NCBI RefSeq assembly: GCF_000737785.1
Contig: NZ_JPRO01000005.1
Location: 81,315-145,314 of the forward strand
From: Chryseobacterium luteum
Lineage (GTDB): Bacteria; Bacteroidota; Bacteroidia; Flavobacteriales; Weeksellaceae
Direction of reading: 5' to 3'
DNA: 64,000 nucleotides
The notes beneath the pieces were generated by a model that was not told the DNA's origin, ran no database searches, and saw only the letters and a program-made list of their open reading frames with translations. The position numbers and the translations under genes are program-made. Positions 32,670 to 40,992 of the stretch are shown in pieces; within the stretch, counting starts at the first letter, position 1, and the number at the start of each line of letters is the position of its first letter.

Positions 32670-33536
32670 ATGAAATTCATCAGTCATTACGAGTATAATC
32701 ACAAAATGTTCGGCTATCTCATTATCGACGGAAACTCGATTGATGAGATCAGTACTGACGAATACAATGATTATATAAGAATATTTTTCTTTCCGAAATC
32801 CTGCCATATCACCATAGATTTTGATGAATATATTACTGACGGTCCGGCATTGTTTTTTGTAGGTAACCATCAAAAAGTAAGAATTAAGAATGCCGAACAG
32901 CAGGAAGTGCATTTCATTTATTACAACAGAGATTTTTACTGCATCCAGATTCATGATGCGGAAGTCGCTTGTGATGGTATACTTTTCAATAATATTTACA
33001 ATCTTCCCCAGACAAAACTTTCAGACGAAGAATGTCTTTATACAGAAAACTTATACCTTCATATTAAAAATGAGCTTACAGCTAAAGAATCTTCCCAGGA
33101 AGAAATGATAAGAACCTACCTTAAACAGCTTATTATAAGAGCTACCCGTGCCTGGAAAAAACAACAATTGGGACAGCTTAACGACGAACCTCCAAGAGAA
33201 ATGGAGTTTTTCAGGGATTTTAGCCGCCTGGTCGAGATACACTTCCGTAAAAAACATGGTGTTGCCGATTATGCCGATCTTTTAAACATGGCCCCTAAAA
33301 CACTTTCAACGAAATTCAACCGTCTTAATTTAGCTTCTCCCAACGACATTATCAAAGACCGGATTGTGCTTGAAGCCAAGCGCCTCTTATGTTATTCAAA
33401 CTATACAATTAAAGAAATTGCCTACAATTTGGGATATGATGATCCTGCTTATTTCAACAGATTATTTACTAATAAAACAGGATTGACGCCTGCCGTTTTC
33501 AAGAAAAGCAACCAACAAGAGAAAAAAGTACAATAA
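32670..33536 (+). CDS. AraC family transcriptional regulator
   Basis: 288 residues with an N-terminal cupin-like sensing region and a C-terminal AraC/XylS double helix-turn-helix (about 185-280): VADYADLLNMAPKTLSTKFNR, then YTIKEIAYNLGYDDPAYFNRLF. Such flavobacterial AraC proteins typically sit beside oxidoreductase genes. It faces a run of stress-type oxidoreductase genes (33752-38319), which makes it, with LysR, a candidate regulator of that cluster. Confidence 0.9.
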   Translation: MKFISHYEYNHKMFGYLIIDGNSIDEISTDEYNDYIRIFFFPKSCHITIDFDEYITDGPALFFVGNHQKVRIKNAEQQEVHFIYYNRDFYCIQIHDAEVACDGILFNNIYNLPQTKLSDEECLYTENLYLHIKNELTAKESSQEEMIRTYLKQLIIRATRAWKKQQLGQLNDEPPREMEFFRDFSRLVEIHFRKKHGVADYADLLNMAPKTLSTKFNRLNLASPNDIIKDRIVLEAKRLLCYSNYTIKEIAYNLGYDDPAYFNRLFTNKTGLTPAVFKKSNQQEKKVQ

Positions 33537-33576
33537 ATATCAACTTTTAACTATTTTTTCGGCCGTACCACTACCC

Positions 33577-33584
33577 TACCTTTG
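33577..33584 (+). promoter_or_regulatory. Predicted -7 box upstream of the exported hydrolase
   Basis: TACCTTTG fits TAnnTTTG, about 165 bases before the preferred ATG at 33752, which would give a long leader. Confidence 0.35.
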
Positions 33585-33751
33585 TCATGTAAATAATTCC
33601 AGATACGGAAGCATGGTAAAGTAATTTGGGTAAGCCCGTTTATTTTCCCGGATTAATGAGGCAGTGAAATCTTTGTATTAAAACTGCCGGTGTATACCAA
33701 ATGGAAATTGTTTATTCATATTTAGTAATTATTAATCTTAAATTATATACA

Positions 33752-34525
33752 ATGAAAACATCAATTTTAAAATCGTTCGGATCAATTTTATCCATTTTCT
33801 TTATGTTGTTAGGCGGAATCTCCGTATCTGCTCAATCACCAATGATTAAAAATGTAGTTCTGGTACATGGCGCTTTTGTAGACGGGTCGGGTTATAGAGG
33901 CATCTATGACATTCTGAGCAAAAAAGGCTATAATGTTACTGTTGTACAAAATCCGCTGAGCTCACTGGCGGATGATGTAGAAGCAACGAAAGCAGCTCTC
34001 GACAGACAGGACGGACCAGCCATTCTTGTGGGGCATTCTTATGGCGGAAGCGTTATAACAGAAGCCGGAGACCATCCTAAAGTAGCAGCCTTAGTATATC
34101 TTGCAGCATTCCAGTTGGATGAAGGTGAGTCGGCTCTCGATTGGGCAAAAACAGAACCGGGATCTCCTAAAAACGGTATTTTACCTGCAGACGAAAAAGG
34201 AATCCTTTATTATGACAAAGAAAAATTCCACGACGGATTTGCGGCAGATGTTCCCAAAGCACAGACCGATTTTATGTACGCTTCCCAAGGACGTTTTGCA
34301 GCAGCAGCATTGGCTGCCAAAGTAACCAAAGCTCCCTGGAAAACAAGGCCTTCATACGGAATTGTAGCCACTCAGGATGAAGCTATTCTCCCTTCTATCC
34401 AAAGAAAAATGTATAAAAAAGGAAATGCGAAAATCACAGAAATAAAAGGAAGTCATGCTGTATTTATTTCTCATCCTCAGGAGGTTGCAGATGTTATTAT
34501 CAGAGCTTCAAAAGAAGTTAAGTAA
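33752..34525 (+). CDS. Exported alpha/beta hydrolase
   Basis: 257 residues from the ATG at 33752; an in-frame ATG at 33701 would put a hydrophobic, uncharged segment before a second Met. The preferred start gives a signal peptide (MKTSILKSFGSILSIFFMLLG, cleavage near VSAQ). The alpha/beta fold has HGAFVDGS (oxyanion region), the nucleophile in VGHSYGGS and a late GSHAVFISHP with the catalytic His. It is a salicylate-esterase-like small hydrolase of the EstC kind. Substrate unknown. A terminator follows at 34547. Confidence 0.87.
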   Translation: MKTSILKSFGSILSIFFMLLGGISVSAQSPMIKNVVLVHGAFVDGSGYRGIYDILSKKGYNVTVVQNPLSSLADDVEATKAALDRQDGPAILVGHSYGGSVITEAGDHPKVAALVYLAAFQLDEGESALDWAKTEPGSPKNGILPADEKGILYYDKEKFHDGFAADVPKAQTDFMYASQGRFAAAALAAKVTKAPWKTRPSYGIVATQDEAILPSIQRKMYKKGNAKITEIKGSHAVFISHPQEVADVIIRASKEVK

Positions 34526-34546
34526 TTCCTTTAAAAAATCACTAAC

Positions 34547-34580
34547 AAAAGCTGTTTCACTAATGTGGAGCAGCTTTTTC
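34547..34580 (+). terminator. Terminator after the exported hydrolase
   Basis: AAAAGCTG pairs with CAGCTTTT, extended by a weaker inner stem, and is followed by a T-rich tract. Confidence 0.75.
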
Positions 34581-34661
34581 TTTTTTATTGTTAAATCAAT
34601 CCATCATAATTCTGATACAATTGTATAATTCATATTATTTTTATTATATAAAAATCGAACA

Positions 34662-34669
34662 TAACTTTG
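34662..34669 (+). promoter_or_regulatory. Predicted -7 box of the quinone reductase operon
   Basis: TAACTTTG fits TAnnTTTG, about 30 bases before the ATG at 34699. It also supports that start over the in-frame start at 34588, which lies upstream of this box. Confidence 0.55.
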
Positions 34670-34698
34670 CATCATACAATTTAAACAATCATAAAACA

Positions 34699-35313
34699 AT
34701 GAAAAAAGTATTAATCATCAACGGTGGGCAAAACTTCGGACATTCAGGAGGAAAATATAACAAAACCATTGCAGACAGCACTTTGGAAGCCCTAAAGGAG
34801 TTTGGAAATGTAGAAGTAAAAATCACGAATATCGGGGAAGGTTATGATAAAAATGAAGAAGTTCAGAAATTCGTTTGGGCAGATTACATTATTTACCACA
34901 CTCCGATCTGGTGGTTCCAGCTTCCCAATGGTTTCAAGAAATATATTGATGAAGTTTTCACAGCCGGACATGCGAAAGGAATTTATATGAACGACGGAAG
35001 AACTTCTGACAATCCAAAAATAAACTACGGAACCGGAGGAATGCTTGGCGGAAGAAAATATCTGGTGACCACAAGCTGGAATGCTCCGGAAACAGCCTTT
35101 ACGCTTCCTGGAGAATTCTTTGGTGAAACAAGTGTAGATAATGGACCGTTATTTGGATTCCATAGAATGAATGCCTTTGTTTCGCTAGAAAAAATGGAAA
35201 GTTTTCACTTCCACGATGTAGAAAAAAATGCCCATGTAGAACGCGATATGAAAATCTACAAAGAACATTTAAAAAACGTTTTCGAAAAAGAATTAAAACC
35301 ACAATTAGCCTAA
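34699..35313 (+). CDS. mdaB: NAD(P)H-dependent quinone oxidoreductase (MdaB-like)
   Basis: About 204 residues from the ATG at 34699 (MKKVLIINGGQNFGHSGGK). This is the FMN/FAD-binding flavodoxin-like fold of the NQO1/MdaB family, with the PIWWFQLPNGFKKYID segment characteristic of MdaB and a later GGRKYL-TTSWN segment. It reduces quinones by two electrons, avoiding semiquinones. Its stop overlaps the ATG of the YgiN-like gene by one base, and E. coli mdaB-ygiN forms the same pair. Confidence 0.9.
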   Translation: MKKVLIINGGQNFGHSGGKYNKTIADSTLEALKEFGNVEVKITNIGEGYDKNEEVQKFVWADYIIYHTPIWWFQLPNGFKKYIDEVFTAGHAKGIYMNDGRTSDNPKINYGTGGMLGGRKYLVTTSWNAPETAFTLPGEFFGETSVDNGPLFGFHRMNAFVSLEKMESFHFHDVEKNAHVERDMKIYKEHLKNVFEKELKPQLA

Positions 35314-35600
35314 TGAAAATTTATCTTACAGCTGTTATAAAAGCCAAAGAAGAGCACAGAACCGAAGTATTGGAAGTCCTTCAAAACATGGTGAAAGAAA
35401 CTCAAAAAGAAGAAGCCAACGAATTATACACCCTTCATCAGGGAATTGAGGATAAAAATCAGTTCATTTTCTACGAAATATGGAAAAGCAAAGAAGGTTT
35501 AGCGCAACACAATCAGCAGCCTTACATCCAGGCTTTTGGAGCTGTTGCTGATGAAAAATTACAGGAAAAACCTCAGATTTATTTGACCCATATCATTTAA
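35313..35600 (+). CDS. ygiN: Putative quinol monooxygenase (ABM domain, YgiN-like)
   Basis: 95 residues forming a single antibiotic-biosynthesis-monooxygenase (ferredoxin-like) domain: LTAVIKAKEEHRTEVLEVL at the start, then the conserved YTLHQGIED and FYEIWKSKEGLAQH. It dimerises and probably oxidises quinols. Coupling to the quinone reductase gene by a one-base overlap implies a quinone redox pair. Confidence 0.88.
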   Translation: MKIYLTAVIKAKEEHRTEVLEVLQNMVKETQKEEANELYTLHQGIEDKNQFIFYEIWKSKEGLAQHNQQPYIQAFGAVADEKLQEKPQIYLTHII

Positions 35601-35719
35601 AAATTAAAACCATTAAGAGAAATTAAGACGTTAAGATTCATTAAGCTAAATCAATGATAAATTTCAATCTTAATTCTAAATACCTTAAAGAAGCCTTAAT
35701 GGTTAAAAATCATTTTAAT

Positions 35720-36469
35720 ATGAAAAAAATAGCGTTTTTACTGCTTGCCATCTTTACGATAAGATCCGTTCAGTCACAAACCAAAAAATCTAAACATATG
35801 AAAAAGAAAATTTTATTTGTCGTAACCAGTCACGACAAAAAAGGAAGCACCGGAGAAGATACCGGATATTATCTTGGCGAAGTTTCTCATCCGTGGGAAG
35901 TCCTTCACAAGGCAGGATATGAAATCGATTTTGTAAGTCCCAAAGGCGGAACGCCGCCGGTAGACGGATTTGATTTAAAAGATCCTGTAAACAAGGAATT
36001 CTGGGAAAGTAAAGACAAAAGTAAAATCGAAAATTCTTTACAGCCTTCTCAGGTAGATCCGAATAATTATAGTACTATTTTCTACGCCGGAGGTCACGGG
36101 GCCATGTGGGATTTTGCCGACAATACGGAATTAGCAGGTATTGCTTCCAAAATTTACGAAAACGGAGGAATTGTAGCCGCAGTTTGTCACGGCCCAGCCG
36201 GTCTTGTCAATGTCAAACTGAACAACGGAAAGTATTTGGTAGACGGCAAAAAGATCAATGCCTTCACCAATGAGGAAGAAACTGAAGTAAAACTGGCCGA
36301 TGTAGTTCCTTTTCTTCTCGAAGACAAATTAAAAGAAAGAGGAGCCCAATTTGAAAAATCAGGACTTTGGCAGAACCATGTGGTGACAGACCAGAGAGTA
36401 ATTACAGGACAAAACCCCCAGTCTGCAAAAAGTGTAGGTGAAGCCATTTTAAAAGAGCTTCATAAATAG
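35720..36469 (+). CDS. Exported DJ-1/PfpI (class I glutamine amidotransferase-like) protein
   Basis: 249 residues from the ATG at 35720, where an N-terminal signal peptide appears (MKKIAFLLLAIFTIRS, cleavage near VQSQ). The DJ-1/PfpI domain contains the nucleophile elbow AAVCHGPAGLV and an upstream Glu-type region (YYLGEVSHPWEV). Cytoplasmic relatives such as HchA detoxify glyoxals; the signal peptide implies this one works in the periplasm. A second ATG at 35798 would give a cytoplasmic form, so the start decides the location. Confidence 0.85.
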   Translation: MKKIAFLLLAIFTIRSVQSQTKKSKHMKKKILFVVTSHDKKGSTGEDTGYYLGEVSHPWEVLHKAGYEIDFVSPKGGTPPVDGFDLKDPVNKEFWESKDKSKIENSLQPSQVDPNNYSTIFYAGGHGAMWDFADNTELAGIASKIYENGGIVAAVCHGPAGLVNVKLNNGKYLVDGKKINAFTNEEETEVKLADVVPFLLEDKLKERGAQFEKSGLWQNHVVTDQRVITGQNPQSAKSVGEAILKELHK

Positions 36470-36483
36470 CTAGTTTTTTATTA

Positions 36484-36665
36484 AACCACAAAAGGCACAA
36501 AGTTTCTAACACTTAAGTTATTTCAAGTTTAAATGCTCTGAATATAGGAAGTTCACATAAGTTGTGAGAAAAACAGAAGATTTTCATGCTGACAAAAATT
36601 CGTCGGATCAAAATTCTCCTCCACTGGAGGGGTGGCAAAAATTCAAAGAATTTTTGACGGGGTGG
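36484..36665. repeat. Intergenic repeat elements
   Basis: The gap holds an ACAAAAGGCACAAAG element, like those near 24831 and 40390, and a second element at 36595-36665: CTCCACTGGAGGGGTGG, then a hairpin (CAAAAATTC-AAA-GAATTTTTG, 36636-36656), then ACGGGGTGG. I recall this second kind as a recurrent intergenic repeat in Chryseobacterium genomes. No gene seen. Confidence 0.45.
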
Positions 36666-36730
36666 TTTAAAGAAAAAACATCCGGAATAATAAGAACTTA
36701 ATTACACCCTCTAAAACAGTCAAAACAAAA

Positions 36731-37714
36731 ATGGAATACAGAAAATTAGGAAATACGGAACTGGAACTGTCTGCAATTACCCACGGTGCATTTGCTATCG
36801 GAGGAAATATGTGGGGTGGCAATGAAAAACAGGACTCCATCAATTCAATTCATGCCTCTTTGGATCATGGTGTAACTTCCATTGATACGGCACCTTTTTA
36901 CGGTTTCGGGCTCAGTGAAGAAATGATCGGTGAAGCCATTAAGGGAAAAGACCGTTCAAAAATTCAGTTACTAACCAAATTCGGTCTCGTATGGGACGGC
37001 AGCAATAACGGAAAAGGCGAATTTTTCTTCGATGCTGAAGATAATGGTGTAAAAATTCCTGTTTATAAATTCGCTTCAAAAGAGAATATTATTAAGGAAG
37101 TCGGGGAAAGCCTGAAAAGATTAGGAACAGATTACATTGACCTTTTACAACTTCACTGGCCGGATTCTACAACGCCAATCAGCGAAACGATGGAAGCTAT
37201 GGAATTGTTAATTCAACAGGGGAAAATTCGTGCTGCAGGTGTAAGCAATTACTCTGTTGAGCAAATGGAAGAAGCCAACAAAACGTTGGAATTAGCAAGC
37301 AACCAGGTTCCTTACAGCATGCTGAACAGAGCCATTGAAAGTAATATTGTTCCTTATTCCCTAGAAAACAATTCGGGGATTATTGTATACAGTCCAATGG
37401 AAAGAGGTCTTTTAACAGGAAAATATTTCAAAGAAAATAAATTAAAAGAAAACGACCACAGAAACGGTTATTTTTCACAGTTTAATCTCAATAAAGTAAA
37501 AAATTTCTTAGACAAAATCGAACCGATCGCTCAGGAAAAAGGGGCAACACTTTCCCAATTAGTTTTACGCTGGACTACTTTACAACCGGCAATCACAGTT
37601 GTTCTGGCTGGAGCAAGAAACGCACAGCAGGCCATTGAAAACGCGCACGCTATGTCTGTTGAACTTTCTCATGATGAATTGAACTTCATTAATACAGCAC
37701 TAAGCGAAATTTAA
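36731..37714 (+). CDS. Aldo/keto reductase
   Basis: 327-residue NADPH-dependent aldo/keto reductase of the larger (AKR11/12-like) group. Catalytic residues: Asp and Tyr in DTAPFYGFGLSE, Lys in LLTKFGLVW, His in LLQLHWPDS. The C-terminal cofactor site VVLAGARNAQQAIEN is visible. Likely a cytoplasmic aldehyde or ketone reductase in the stress cluster. Confidence 0.9.
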   Translation: MEYRKLGNTELELSAITHGAFAIGGNMWGGNEKQDSINSIHASLDHGVTSIDTAPFYGFGLSEEMIGEAIKGKDRSKIQLLTKFGLVWDGSNNGKGEFFFDAEDNGVKIPVYKFASKENIIKEVGESLKRLGTDYIDLLQLHWPDSTTPISETMEAMELLIQQGKIRAAGVSNYSVEQMEEANKTLELASNQVPYSMLNRAIESNIVPYSLENNSGIIVYSPMERGLLTGKYFKENKLKENDHRNGYFSQFNLNKVKNFLDKIEPIAQEKGATLSQLVLRWTTLQPAITVVLAGARNAQQAIENAHAMSVELSHDELNFINTALSEI

Positions 37715-37794
37715 TCTTGTATCATCAGTAAACCTGCTCCATTGTGACGGCTTACTGAGCTTATTCTTTCATCTATCAACCTAAAATATACATT

Positions 37795-38319
37795 ATGAAG
37801 TCTCTTTTACTTAAACTGTGTGTCTTTTTAATGATAAATACTGCAGGTTCAGAAATAATGGCCCAGCAGGAATCTTCATCAAAAATCCCGAAGTATGACC
37901 GTACAAAAACCGGTTATATCATGGTATTGCGGGAAGGTGATGATGTGATCGGAGAGATTGAAAAATTAGCAAAAGCAGAAAAGATTTCCTCTGCAAATTT
38001 TTCAGGGATTGGCTTTGCAGGAGAAGTTACTTTTGGATTTTATGATTTTAATGCTAAAAAATTTAACCCCAAAACATTCAATAAAGTAGAAATGGGAAGC
38101 CTTACGGGTTCTATTGCATGGAACGAAAAAGGACCTTCACTTCATATTCACGGTGTGGCCACTGACGATCAGTTCAATGCTTATGGCGGACATATTCTGT
38201 CATTGCACGTAGGAACGGGTTCTATGGAAATATATATCACCATTGATGATAAAAAACTGGAAAGGAAAATTGAACAGCCATTGAACGCCAATGTACTGCA
38301 GCTCGAGCATCAGCATTAA
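37795..38319 (+). CDS. Exported PPC (DUF296) domain protein
   Basis: 174 residues: an apparent signal peptide (MKSLLLKLCVFLMINTAGS, cleavage near IMAQ), then a PPC/DUF296 domain (about 35-160) with VLREGDDVIGEIEKLA, SGIGFAGEVTFGFYD and the HIHGVATDDQFNAYGGHIL segment whose histidines match the metal-like site of bacterial members. PPC domains in plants sit on AT-hook DNA-binding proteins, but bacterial stand-alone members need not bind DNA, and an exported one cannot act on the chromosome. Confidence 0.82.
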   Translation: MKSLLLKLCVFLMINTAGSEIMAQQESSSKIPKYDRTKTGYIMVLREGDDVIGEIEKLAKAEKISSANFSGIGFAGEVTFGFYDFNAKKFNPKTFNKVEMGSLTGSIAWNEKGPSLHIHGVATDDQFNAYGGHILSLHVGTGSMEIYITIDDKKLERKIEQPLNANVLQLEHQH

Positions 38320-38345
38320 ACCGGATGCTATATTCTTATTCACAG

Positions 38346-38380
38346 AAAAAAGAGCTCTTCAGTTTTGAAGAGCCCTTTTT
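38346..38380. terminator. Terminator between the PPC gene and the AhpD-like gene
   Basis: AAAAGAGCTCTTCA pairs with TGAAGAGCCCTTTTT (one mismatch), between convergent genes. Confidence 0.75.
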
Positions 38381-38400
38381 GTAATTACCTTTTAAGGAAA

Positions 38401-38844
38401 CTATTTTGCGATCGGTAAATGTGTACTTACTGCAATTCTGTTCCAGGCATTGATCGTTATAATGGCCATGATGATCTGTGCTATCTGGCCATCATCAAAA
38501 TACTGTTTTGCCCTTTGGAAGGTTTCTTCTGTAAGGCCTTTATCACTGATCAGGGTAATTTCTTCTGTCATCGCCAAAAGTACCTGCTCTTCTTCCGTGA
38601 AAAAGTCTTTCGCTTCTCTCCACCCGTTAAGAATAAAAATTCTTTGAGTAGTTTCACCGTACTTAAGAGCATCTTTGGTATGCATATCAAGACAGAAAGC
38701 ACATTGGTTGATCTGTGAAGCTCTGATTTTAATCAGTTCCTTTTGAATGTGGTTCAATGAAATGGTCTGAAGGTATCCTTCCAATCCCATCATTGCTTTG
38801 TAAGCTGCTGAATCTACAGTGGCAATATTTAATCTTGCGCTCAT
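38401..38844 (-). CDS. Carboxymuconolactone decarboxylase family protein (AhpD-like)
   Basis: 147 residues with the AhpD-type redox motif QCAFCLDMH (Cys48, Cys51, His55), typical of alkylhydroperoxidase-like members. Helical, cytoplasmic. It follows the DoxX gene by four bases, so the two form an operon. DoxX-CMD pairs are common in oxidative-stress loci. Confidence 0.9.
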   Translation of the reverse strand: MSARLNIATVDSAAYKAMMGLEGYLQTISLNHIQKELIKIRASQINQCAFCLDMHTKDALKYGETTQRIFILNGWREAKDFFTEEEQVLLAMTEEITLISDKGLTEETFQRAKQYFDDGQIAQIIMAIITINAWNRIAVSTHLPIAK

Positions 38845-38848
38845 AATA

Positions 38849-39301
38849 TTATAATTTATTGGTTAGTTGATCTATACTAAAGAAATATTCCGGCTGAACG
38901 GCCAGTAAAAAGGCTCCGGCACTTCCTACCCAGACAGAATAATCCAAAGGGGCTTTAATTCCCAATGCCACGGTCATTGACAAAGCAAAGACAAGCAGCA
39001 GAAAGCAGGATCCGCAAGCTGCCATTCTGGTTTTCCAGCCTAAAAGCAGCAGCACTGGAAAAAGTAATTCAAAAAAAGTCGCGGTATATGCAGAAAATAT
39101 ACTTAAGCTTTCAGGAAGAAAAAAGGTCAGTTTTCGGGTATAAGCCTCAAAGTTCTCCCAGTTCCCCCAGGCAGAATTTTTGCCCCAGAAACCCAACCTG
39201 TCTGCCACCGCAGAAAGCATGGTCACAGAAATGGAAAGTCTTAAGAACAATTGCGGAAACCGAACATTTTTATCTGTCATGATACTGGCTTTTAATAACA
39301 T
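38849..39301 (-). CDS. DoxX family membrane protein
   Basis: 150 residues with four predicted transmembrane helices (about 18-35, 60-85, 90-108, 115-135) and the N-terminal FLRLSISVTML pattern of DoxX proteins. The start could also be the Met at residue 8 (39280). It is probably involved in membrane redox or sulfur stress, as inferred from family members. Coupled with the downstream AhpD-like gene. Confidence 0.83.
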   Translation of the reverse strand: MLLKASIMTDKNVRFPQLFLRLSISVTMLSAVADRLGFWGKNSAWGNWENFEAYTRKLTFFLPESLSIFSAYTATFFELLFPVLLLLGWKTRMAACGSCFLLLVFALSMTVALGIKAPLDYSVWVGSAGAFLLAVQPEYFFSIDQLTNKL

Positions 39302-39343
39302 GACAAATTTCCGGCTTATATTTAGTAAAAAACTTAAACTGGT

Positions 39344-39916
39344 TTAAGATCGTAATTTAGCTCTTATTTCACTCAGGTATTCCGGAGTAAAATTCAGAAA
39401 AGAAGCTATTAAATATTGGGGAATCCTTTGGATAAACCAGGGATAAAGAGTACTGAAATGCACATAAAGTTCCTCCCTTGACATTTCATACAGGTAACGG
39501 ATCCGTCTTTCCGAAGCGGCATAAGCCCTCTGATAGACCATCCTGAAGTACCGCTCCATCATAGGATGCTTTTTCAAAAGAAGCTCCTGCTGCTGAAGAT
39601 CAATAGCAAGAATGACAGAATGTTCCACAGCCTGGATACAGAAATCCGATTGGATCTGCCTTTCATACGCAAAAGTATCCGTGATCCACCAGTTCTCTAT
39701 GGCAAATTCCGTTGTCTGTTCCGCTCCTTTCTCATTCAGGAAAAACTTCCTCAGACAGCCCTCAGAAACAAAATACATCCATCTGCAAATCTCCCCGTGA
39801 AGCATCAGATCCTGCTTTTTCTTCACTTTTATCTCCTTAAAAAAAGAAAATATGGAAGCATACTCTTCATCTGTGACGGTAATGAATTTATTTAAATGTG
39901 CTTTGAAAGTATCCAT
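39344..39916 (-). CDS. Crp/Fnr family transcriptional regulator
   Basis: 190 residues: an N-terminal cyclic-nucleotide-binding-like beta-roll (about 15-110, with DLMLHGEICRWMYFVSEGCLRKF), the long C-helix and a short C-terminal winged helix (YLIASFLNFTPEYLSEIRAKL). No cysteines are placed as in FNR. It is divergent from the DUF1304 gene (39982) and is oriented with, and upstream of, the DoxX-AhpD operon, so it may control either. Confidence 0.87.
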   Translation of the reverse strand: MDTFKAHLNKFITVTDEEYASIFSFFKEIKVKKKQDLMLHGEICRWMYFVSEGCLRKFFLNEKGAEQTTEFAIENWWITDTFAYERQIQSDFCIQAVEHSVILAIDLQQQELLLKKHPMMERYFRMVYQRAYAASERRIRYLYEMSREELYVHFSTLYPWFIQRIPQYLIASFLNFTPEYLSEIRAKLRS

Positions 39917-39981
39917 ATTTGCAATTGAGTAACCAAACTTAACTTTATTTTTTTAGTTTTACAATGTCTAAACATTAAATC

Positions 39982-40371
39982 ATGGAACTCATTGCTAAAA
40001 TTCTGATCGCTATCGTGGCACTGGAACACATCTATATCTTATGGATGGAAATGTTCGCCTGGGAAACCAAAGGAAAAGAAGTCTTTAAAGCTGCACTGCC
40101 GGCAGAAATGTTTAAGCCCACGAAAGGCCTGGCTGCCAATCAGGGACTGTATAACGGTTTTCTTGCAGCAGGACTCATTTGGTCTTTTTTAATTGAAGAT
40201 CCGAAATGGCAGGCCAATGTTTCCCTGTTTTTCCTAAGCTGTGTGGCTATTGCCGGAATTTACGGAGCCATTTCAGCCACCAGGAAAATATTTTTCGTAC
40301 AGGCTTTACCGGCGATATTAGCGATTATTGCTGTGGTGTTGAGCAATTTCTTTCATCTTCTACAGAGATAA
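39982..40371 (+). CDS. DUF1304 family integral membrane protein
   Basis: 129 residues with four hydrophobic helices and the DUF1304 signatures ALEHIYILWMEMFAW near the start and NQGLYNGFLAAGL in the middle. Function unknown. It lies across a short gap from the Crp-type regulator, so its control by that protein is likely but unproven. Confidence 0.87.
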   Translation: MELIAKILIAIVALEHIYILWMEMFAWETKGKEVFKAALPAEMFKPTKGLAANQGLYNGFLAAGLIWSFLIEDPKWQANVSLFFLSCVAIAGIYGAISATRKIFFVQALPAILAIIAVVLSNFFHLLQR

Positions 40372-40386
40372 ATCTTTTTAAACATA

Positions 40387-40522
40387 TTGTTGGTTCACCA
40401 AAAGCGCAAGAATTTTATCTCCGGTAAAATTCATCCTGTTTATTTCTCAACATTTCACCTTGCTGAAAATCTTGGATTTTCTTGCGCCTTAAAAACGTCC
40501 CGTAAATAAAAGATAACCAACA
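40387..40522. repeat. Inverted-repeat intergenic element
   Basis: The gap between convergent genes is bounded by ATTGTTGGTT at its left and AACCAACAA at its right, with a second inner inverted pair GCGCAAGAA (about 40401) and TTCTTGCGC (about 40472). The arms are imperfect and about 30 bases. The shape suggests a small non-autonomous element or REP-like repeat related to those at 24831 and 36484. Confidence 0.5.
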
Positions 40523-40530
40523 AACAATAA

Positions 40531-40992
40531 CTACAAAGCAGAAATTTCCAAAAGTTTCTGCTTCATTATTTCAGGCGTCAACAATCCTTCATGATAATAT
40601 ACTAAGTTCTGATTCTTATCCAGAACAATCCACAAAGGATAAACAGGCCGATCCTTATTTTTAGACAAAGCCAGAGCCAGTTCGTGAATTCCGGAGCTTC
40701 CATTTGGCAGATACCCAAATTCCTTTCCATGGAACTGTATTTTTTCTTTCGTTTTTTCCGCTTCAAAATTAATCAGATAAAAATTTTTGCTGATCAGGTC
40801 AACAGTGTTTTTGTCTTTATTCAAAGCATGTTTCTCCATTTTACAGACCGAGCACCAATCTGTATACAAATGAATAATAACCGGTTTCGGATCTTTTTTC
40901 ATAGATGTTTCAAGATCGGAAAAAGTGCCTGTCTTCATCTGAGACAGACAAAAACAGGGCACTGACATTAAAAATAAAATAAAAATTTTCAT
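40531..40992 (-). CDS. Thioredoxin-fold protein with signal peptide
   Basis: 153 residues: a signal peptide (about 1-18), then a thioredoxin-like domain with the WCSVC active site (Cys47, Cys50) in YTDWCSVCKMEKHA. The mature form is periplasmic and probably reduces or oxidises disulfides. The gene overlaps the end of the upstream TonB receptor gene by four bases, and the receptor plug itself has a CSVC motif, so a functional link is possible. Confidence 0.86.
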   Translation of the reverse strand: MKIFILFLMSVPCFCLSQMKTGTFSDLETSMKKDPKPVIIHLYTDWCSVCKMEKHALNKDKNTVDLISKNFYLINFEAEKTKEKIQFHGKEFGYLPNGSSGIHELALALSKNKDRPVYPLWIVLDKNQNLVYYHEGLLTPEIMKQKLLEISAL

